Shown in pieces: positions 59,158 through 64,000 of a DNA stretch of 64,000 nucleotides; position 1 is the first letter of the stretch; each line of letters opens with the position of its first letter. Origin of the DNA: Nocardiopsis alkaliphila YIM 80379 (lineage in GTDB: Bacteria; Actinomycetota; Actinomycetes; Streptosporangiales; Streptosporangiaceae); assembly GCF_000341005.1 (NCBI RefSeq), contig NZ_ANBD01000029.1, forward strand, positions 1 through 64,000, given 5' to 3'. A program made the position numbers and the translations under genes. The notes under the pieces are model-generated. The model had not been told where the DNA came from. It made no database searches and saw only the letters and a list, made by a program, of their open reading frames with translations.

Positions 59158-61680
59158 TCACGGGGTGAGCGTGAGTTCGTCCGTGCTCGCCTCGCGGACG
59201 GCCTCCTCCGTCACCGCCCACGGCAGCGACGAACCCTGCGCCCACAGCTCCAACTGGTCGTCGTAGTTGCGGTGGAAGGCGTGCCCCGAGTTGCCGGTCA
59301 GGTGGATCCAGGTGGAGGCGTCCCGGTCGGCCAGGTCCACGACCATCCGCATGGACGGGACCGCGGTGATGCCGTAACCCTCGGCCGCGTTCCACCCGGT
59401 CGCGTTGACGATGCTGGAGCCACCCGAACTCTCCACCGGGCCACGGTTGAACAGCCACTCCACCGGGCCGATGCCCGAGGTGCCGAACGACTCGTGGGTC
59501 GCGGTGAGGGTGTGCAGGTCGCCCCAGCGCCAGTCGGCCGGGGTGTCGCCGAGCAGGTCGGTGAGCTCCTCGGTGGCCTCGTCCATGGCGGCGGCGAGTA
59601 CCGCGTCGCGGCCGTCGACCTCTTGGCCGTCCCACCATGGGGACTCGGGGTCCTGCAGCAATTCGGTCACCACGTACATGCCGCGTGAGCTGCTGTTCAT
59701 GGTCACCTCGCCCATCTCGTCGAAGAGCAGGGGGAGCAGGTGGCGCCAGGTGGCGTTGTAGAAGGCCGCGCCGGCGGAGTCGGGTTCGTTGAAGTGGTCC
59801 CACTCGGCCAGTTCGGACTGCGCCTCGGCGGTGGTGCCGTCCACGTCCACGTCCAGCAGGTACGGGGTGATCTCGACCGCCGCGCCGTGATGGGAGTCCA
59901 TCAGGACACGTTCCATGTCCTGGACCGTCACCGGCCCTTGGGCGATCGCCTCGGCCAGCAGGTCGTTGATCCGCTGACTCCGGTAACCGTAGTCCCAGTC
60001 GCTGGTGAGGAAGTGTTCGTAGTCCTCGTCGACCACCGACTGGTTGGCGGTGACGATGACCCCGGACTCGGGGTTGAACACGCTGGGCAGCTCGTCGAAG
60101 GGCAGGTACTCCTCCTCCCAGTCGTGGCCGGAGACCCAGCCGGGCACGGGCCAACGACCGTCGCCCTCGCCGCGCACCGGCACCAGGCCGGGGGACTGAT
60201 AACCGATGTTGCCCTCGTTGTCGGCGTAGATGAGGTTCTGCGCGGGCACCTCGAACTTCGACGCCGCGTCGCGGAAGCCGTCCCAGTCACGGGCTCGGTT
60301 CAGGGCGAAGACGGCGTCGGCGGTCGTGCCCGGCTCCAGGGCGGTCCATCGCAGGGAGACCGCGTAGGGCGCGTCGTCGCCCTCGGAGGGGTTGGCGCCG
60401 ACCTCGCTCAGGTTCGCCCCGACCTCGGTGTCGGACAGGATGGGGCCGCGGTGGGTGGAGCGGATGGTGATGTCCACGTCCTGGCCACCGGAGACCTTGA
60501 TGGTGTCCTCGATGATCTCCAGGGGAAGTTCCTCACCGTCCACCACGTAGTGGTCGCCCTCCACCTGTTCCAGGTAGAGGTCCATGACGTCCGGGTTGAG
60601 GTTGGTGAAGCCCCAGGCGATGGACTCGTTCTGACCGATGACGATTCCGGGCAGTCCGGAGAACCCGAATCCGCTGACGTCGAAGGGGCACTCCTGGGTC
60701 ACCTCGGTGCAGTGCAGGCCCATCTGGTGCCACGTGGACGGCATGGAGGCGCCCAGGTGCGGGTCGTTGGTCAGCAGGGGAGCGCCGGTGTCGGTGTGTT
60801 CACCGGAGATCACCCAGGAGTTGGAGCCCAGGTCGGGGCTGCTGGAGGGACCGAGGAGGTCGGGGATGGCCTCGTGGATCCTGTCCAGGCCGTCGAGGGC
60901 GGCGAGGGCGTCCTCGGGCAGGTCCGGGGCGGGCGACAGGTCGGCCTCGGGGGCGGTGCCGTCGTGCTCGTCGGTATCGGTGATGGGGGCGTGGCGCTCG
61001 GTCGGGTAGGCCGGGTACAACTCCTCGATCCGTTCCCGGTCGAGTCCGTTGGCGAGCAGGTGGGCGCGGGCGGTTTCGTCTTGGAGGTTGCCGCCCAGGT
61101 CCCAGGCCATGGCCTTGAGCCAGGCGAGGCTATCGGTGGGGGTCCAGGGTTGGACGGTGTAGTCGTCGGCGGTGATGCCCAGGAGTCCGTACTCCAGACT
61201 CGCGGACAGACCCTGGTTGTCGTCGAGCCAGGCGTTCACCCCGGCGGCGTAGGCGTCCAGGTAGAGCCGGGTCTCCTGGGAGAGGAGGTCGTACTCCTGC
61301 TCGGCGGTCCGTCGCCAACCCATGGTGCGCAGGTAGACGTCCGTCTCGACCTGGGCCTGGCCGAACAGTTCGGCGGTGCGGCCCGCGGTGACGTGGCGAC
61401 GGAAGTCCATCTCCCAGAAGCGGTCCTGGGCGTGGGTGAAGCCTTGTGCGATGAACAGGTCCTCGGCGTTGTCCGCGTACACGTGCGCGACCCCGTGGTC
61501 GTCCCGTAGCACGGTGACCGGCGAGTTCAGTTCCGACAGGCCGAGTTCTCCGTCCGTGGTGGGGAAGGAGCGTCGTACCGCCCACACACCCAACAAGGAC
61601 GCGATCAGTGCAAGTGACGCTATAACCGCCACAAAGCCCAAAAGGACACGAAGGAGGACACGCTTACGCAATACACCCAT
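59158..61680 (-). CDS. Penicillin-acylase-family Ntn hydrolase
   Basis: An 840-aa precursor with an N-terminal membrane anchor (about 10-33), an alpha chain (VTVLRDDHGVAHVYADNAEDLFIAQGFTHAQDRFWEMDFRRHVTAGR), and the autocleavage site G285|S286 in GSNSWV, S286 being the N-terminal nucleophile of the beta chain. NDPHLG follows as expected. Family members hydrolyse amide bonds in beta-lactams, acyl-homoserine lactones or lipopeptides. An extracytoplasmic location is likely. TACGCT (plus strand 61687-61692) ends 6 nt before the ATG, so a leaderless mRNA is predicted. Confidence 0.92.
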   Translation of the reverse strand: MGVLRKRVLLRVLLGFVAVIASLALIASLLGVWAVRRSFPTTDGELGLSELNSPVTVLRDDHGVAHVYADNAEDLFIAQGFTHAQDRFWEMDFRRHVTAGRTAELFGQAQVETDVYLRTMGWRRTAEQEYDLLSQETRLYLDAYAAGVNAWLDDNQGLSASLEYGLLGITADDYTVQPWTPTDSLAWLKAMAWDLGGNLQDETARAHLLANGLDRERIEELYPAYPTERHAPITDTDEHDGTAPEADLSPAPDLPEDALAALDGLDRIHEAIPDLLGPSSSPDLGSNSWVISGEHTDTGAPLLTNDPHLGASMPSTWHQMGLHCTEVTQECPFDVSGFGFSGLPGIVIGQNESIAWGFTNLNPDVMDLYLEQVEGDHYVVDGEELPLEIIEDTIKVSGGQDVDITIRSTHRGPILSDTEVGANLSEVGANPSEGDDAPYAVSLRWTALEPGTTADAVFALNRARDWDGFRDAASKFEVPAQNLIYADNEGNIGYQSPGLVPVRGEGDGRWPVPGWVSGHDWEEEYLPFDELPSVFNPESGVIVTANQSVVDEDYEHFLTSDWDYGYRSQRINDLLAEAIAQGPVTVQDMERVLMDSHHGAAVEITPYLLDVDVDGTTAEAQSELAEWDHFNEPDSAGAAFYNATWRHLLPLLFDEMGEVTMNSSSRGMYVVTELLQDPESPWWDGQEVDGRDAVLAAAMDEATEELTDLLGDTPADWRWGDLHTLTATHESFGTSGIGPVEWLFNRGPVESSGGSSIVNATGWNAAEGYGITAVPSMRMVVDLADRDASTWIHLTGNSGHAFHRNYDDQLELWAQGSSLPWAVTEEAVREASTDELTLTP

Positions 61681-61737
61681 GGCGGAAGCGTAGAGTGCCC
61701 CACCTCACGTGCTCTAGGTCTCATGCTCTGACTGGTC

Positions 61738-61836
61738 CTAATTGTTACCAACTGGTAGGTCCGCTTTCGCGGTGCGTAGCGGAAGGGGCACGCGGAGGAA
61801 GACGGCCAGGCCCATGAGACCGAAGTAGATGCCCAT
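61738..61836 (-). CDS. Short membrane peptide ORF after nitronate monooxygenase
   Basis: A 32-codon ORF, ATG 61836 to TAG 61738, starting MGIYFGLMGLAVFLRVPLPL. It begins 10 nt after the monooxygenase stop on the same strand. The beginning resembles the first helix of small actinobacterial membrane proteins, but the second half is short, so it may be a truncated gene. Confidence 0.35.
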   Translation of the reverse strand: MGIYFGLMGLAVFLRVPLPLRTAKADLPVGNN

Positions 61837-61846
61837 GCGTTCGGGA

Positions 61847-62884
61847 TCAGAGCCGGGCACCCGCGTCGATGGCCTCGGCGCGCAGCGCGGCCACCAGCTC
61901 GGCGGCCGGCAGCTCCCGGCAGCGACGAAAACCCGTACCGGCCCACAACGCCATGCCCTCGGGGTCGGCGACTCGAGTGGCCGCCGCGCGCAGCGGTTTG
62001 GTCATGTGGTGCACCTGCGGGTAGGCGCTGGGGGCGTCCTGGTGCTCGCGCATGAAGCGGTTGGTCAGTCCGCGCGCCGGTCGCCCGGTGAACGCGTACG
62101 TCAAGGAGGTCCGGGTGAAGGAAGGATCGACGAGTGCGGCCTTGTGCGGTGGCCGGGCACCGCTTTCGGGGCAACGCAGGAACGCCGTGCCCAGTTGCAC
62201 CGCCATCGCCCCCGAAGCCAAGGCGGCGGCGATGTCGGCACCGTCCATGATCCCGCCGGCGGCGATGATCGGCACGTCCACCGCGCGGGCCACCTCGGGC
62301 AGCAACTCGGCCAAGGGGCGGTCGTCGCCGCGTGCGGGATCGAAGGTGGCGCGGTGGCCACCGGCCTCCACCCCTTGGACGCACACCCCGTCCGCACCCC
62401 GGGCCACGGCGATCCGGGCCTCCTCGACCGTGGTGACGGTGACGACCGTCGTCGAGCCCACCGCGCGGATCCGGTCCAGGACCTCCTCGGAGGGACAACC
62501 GAACGTGAAGCTCACGAGCCCGACCCGGGCTTGGAGCAACAGGTCGACCTTGGTCGTCCAGTCATCCTCGTCGTACCGGGCGGGCCCCACCTCGGTCCCC
62601 AAGCGGCGGGCGTCCTCGATGAGCTCGGATCGGTAGGCGTCCAGATCCACGCTCGGTTCGAGGGCGCCGGAGGGGACGAACAGGTTGACACCGAACACGT
62701 CCGTACCCGAGGCCCGCACCGACTCGATCCGCTCCGCGAGGGTTCCCGCGTCCAGGTAACCGGCGGGAAGCGACCCCAGGCCGCCGGCGCCGCTCACCGC
62801 GACCACCAGGTCGGGAGTGGTCGCGCCCCCGGCCATCGGCGCCTGGATGATCGGACGCTTCGCCAACAACCGTGACAGGTCCAT
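61847..62884 (-). CDS. Nitronate monooxygenase (FMN TIM barrel)
   Basis: A 345-aa NMO-like flavoprotein. It starts with IIQAPMAGGATTPDLVVAVSGAGGLGSLPAGY. FMN phosphate-binding segments are VCVQGVEAGGHRATF, IIAAGGIMDGADIAAALASGAMAVQLGTAFLRCPES; VSFTFGCP is the nitronate-side loop. It oxidises alkyl nitronates such as propionate 3-nitronate, a detoxification function. It has no signal. The ATG at 62884 gives the usual length. Confidence 0.92.
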   Translation of the reverse strand: MDLSRLLAKRPIIQAPMAGGATTPDLVVAVSGAGGLGSLPAGYLDAGTLAERIESVRASGTDVFGVNLFVPSGALEPSVDLDAYRSELIEDARRLGTEVGPARYDEDDWTTKVDLLLQARVGLVSFTFGCPSEEVLDRIRAVGSTTVVTVTTVEEARIAVARGADGVCVQGVEAGGHRATFDPARGDDRPLAELLPEVARAVDVPIIAAGGIMDGADIAAALASGAMAVQLGTAFLRCPESGARPPHKAALVDPSFTRTSLTYAFTGRPARGLTNRFMREHQDAPSAYPQVHHMTKPLRAAATRVADPEGMALWAGTGFRRCRELPAAELVAALRAEAIDAGARL

Positions 62885-62921
62885 GGCCGCTTTCTCCCCC
62901 GTATCGACTGGCCGCAGATTA

Positions 62922-64000
62922 TCAGCGGGGGAAACGCGCTTTTCGAGTGGGCCGGTCCCTGCCTGAACCGCTCGTTGGATCGGTTCTCGAAATCGTGTTT
63001 TCCGAGGTGATGAATTCGGTGGACTCGGGAAAGCAACGTGTCAGAACGAGTGACGTGGCGCCGGCGATGACGGAGACCGTGGCCAGGAGCGTCACCGCTG
63101 TGGGGACACCCCACAGTTGCCAGAGCCAACCGAAACCGAAACTGGTCGCGATACCACCGAGCGCGGCCAGGGCCGTGATCGCGGAGAACATGGTGCTCCG
63201 GTTGGCGTCGGGGAACATCAGTTGGTACCAGACCCCCGCCACCACGCCCGCCAGGCCGATGAGGAGTTCGGCCGCGATCAGTCCCACGATCAGCGGGACC
63301 ACGTCATGGGCGGCCAGCACCACGGGCGTGCCGATCACCATGACGGCCAACGGACCCCACAGGTGTGGTCGTGTGGGATCGACCCAACGCGCGCAGGCGG
63401 CCCCCACGGTCAAGGACACGGTCATCGACAGCAGGAACAGGCCGTTGAGCCGTAGGTCCTCCCCGAACCGCTCCACCAGCATCGGCTGCCAGGAGACCAC
63501 CAACAACACCGTCGCCGACATGGCCCCCACGGCCAGAGCCACCATCGGAGCGAACCGCCGACTGAGCACCAGGGAGACCGACTCCAGCATGATCACGCCG
63601 ATCCGTCGGTCCGGTCGCCCGGGAGTGGAGGGAAAACACACCGGTGCCGCCAGGGCGAGCAGTAACAGCAACCCACCGCCGCACGCGATCAGCGGCCCAG
63701 CGGGCAGCCATGTGCCCGCCACCATGACCAGGGCCGCGCCCAGAGCGGACCCGATCCGCCCCCACAGGCCGCAGATCCGGACGATGCGCGCGATTCGCGT
63801 GGTCCGGTCCTCAGAACCGACCCGGTTGATCAGGATCGTCTGCAAGGTCCCCGAATGCAGGGCGAAGCCGATGGTGCCCAGGCACATGCCCGCCAGGGTG
63901 AGGGGCAGGGCCGTCACGGTCCCGATCAGCACGAAGCCACTTCCCCACGAGAGCAACCCGCTCACGAGGAGCCTGCGGTGCCCGTACCGGTCGCCCAGGG
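62922..64000 (-). CDS. MFS transporter, 5' end beyond the window
   Basis: At least 359 aa. From the window edge the frame reads LGDRYGHRRLLVSGLLSWG, the MFS motif A loop between helices 2 and 3, so the true start lies beyond 64000. At least nine more hydrophobic helices follow, for 12 in total with the missing part. The ATG at 63965 is not the start. The substrate is unknown; drug or metabolite efflux is typical. Confidence 0.82.
   Translation of the reverse strand, partial: LGDRYGHRRLLVSGLLSWGSGFVLIGTVTALPLTLAGMCLGTIGFALHSGTLQTILINRVGSEDRTTRIARIVRICGLWGRIGSALGAALVMVAGTWLPAGPLIACGGGLLLLLALAAPVCFPSTPGRPDRRIGVIMLESVSLVLSRRFAPMVALAVGAMSATVLLVVSWQPMLVERFGEDLRLNGLFLLSMTVSLTVGAACARWVDPTRPHLWGPLAVMVIGTPVVLAAHDVVPLIVGLIAAELLIGLAGVVAGVWYQLMFPDANRSTMFSAITALAALGGIATSFGFGWLWQLWGVPTAVTLLATVSVIAGATSLVLTRCFPESTEFITSENTISRTDPTSGSGRDRPTRKARFPR

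Noticed and set aside
59740-61509. 589-codon plus-strand open frame opposite the penicillin acylase gene
   Set aside because: It is the antisense of a well-supported Ntn hydrolase; its translation is Val/Gly/Arg-rich without motifs, typical of high-GC shadow frames.
1-64000. CRISPR arrays, insertion sequences, prophage or plasmid replication genes
   Set aside because: No regularly spaced direct repeats, transposases, integrases or replication initiators were seen on either strand.

Overview
The window is high-GC DNA, read on both strands with short intergenic gaps, many GTG and TTG starts and several stop/start overlaps. Gene content points to an actinomycete: mycothiol synthesis (mshA), senX3-regX3-phoU, carD-ispF-cysS-rlmB, murT-gatD, and a conservon carrying two cytochrome P450s. 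The order resembles the Streptomyces chromosome core, and a Nocardiopsis-like or other Streptosporangiales genome would fit. The genus is inferred from content, not proven. Nearly everything looks chromosomal; no transposase, integrase, phage module or CRISPR array is visible. One tRNA gene (Thr, TGT anticodon) is present.

Layout. 1-5.3 kb: a HAD phosphatase, a membrane protein with an ABM-like tail, then a sulfur-handling cluster (LmeA-like lipid-binding protein, thioredoxin, Cys-containing leader peptide, rhodanese, DUF1416). 5.3-10.5 kb: membrane proteins and the MurT-GatD lipid II amidating enzyme. 10.5-14.8 kb: a secreted protein, YgfZ, an orphan structured RNA with a 12-codon ORF and a 15-nt anti-Shine-Dalgarno complement, a nitrobindin-like protein lacking the heme histidine, a two-helix membrane protein and a DsrE protein. 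14.8-18.2 kb: gpmA, a YbjN protein, mshA and a frameshifted secreted-protein pseudogene. 18.2-20.6 kb: a DUF523-DUF1722 protein divergent from a photolyase. 20.6-30.2 kb: a zinc-ribbon miniprotein, a BlaI/M56 pair, membrane proteins, two overlapping zinc metallopeptidases, a DUF2207 protein and dtd. 30.2-35.2 kb: a flavin-binding protein divergent from a MocR regulator, then regX3-senX3 divergent from phoU across a PHO-box-like repeat. 35.2-42 kb: carD, ispF, a long membrane protein, cysS, rlmB and the tRNA. 42-49 kb: a kelch lipoprotein, an FxLD-type methyltransferase, a chitin/cellulose LPMO, a TPR protein, a flavoprotein monooxygenase and a methyltransferase. 49.3-54.8 kb: the conservon cvnABCD-P450-P450. 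54.8-64 kb: small proteins, a zinc dehydrogenase, a LysE exporter, an SDR, a penicillin-acylase-family enzyme, a nitronate monooxygenase and a truncated MFS transporter.

Recurring signals. At least ten genes have a TANNNT -10 hexamer ending 6-9 nt before the start codon, which predicts leaderless mRNAs. Convergent and operon-end gaps usually hold perfect 11-19 bp GC-rich hairpins. The most notable elements are the conservon with a P450 whose K-helix reads ExxK, the orphan RNA/micro-ORF at 12.6-12.8 kb, and the leaderless cysteine leader peptide before the rhodanese.
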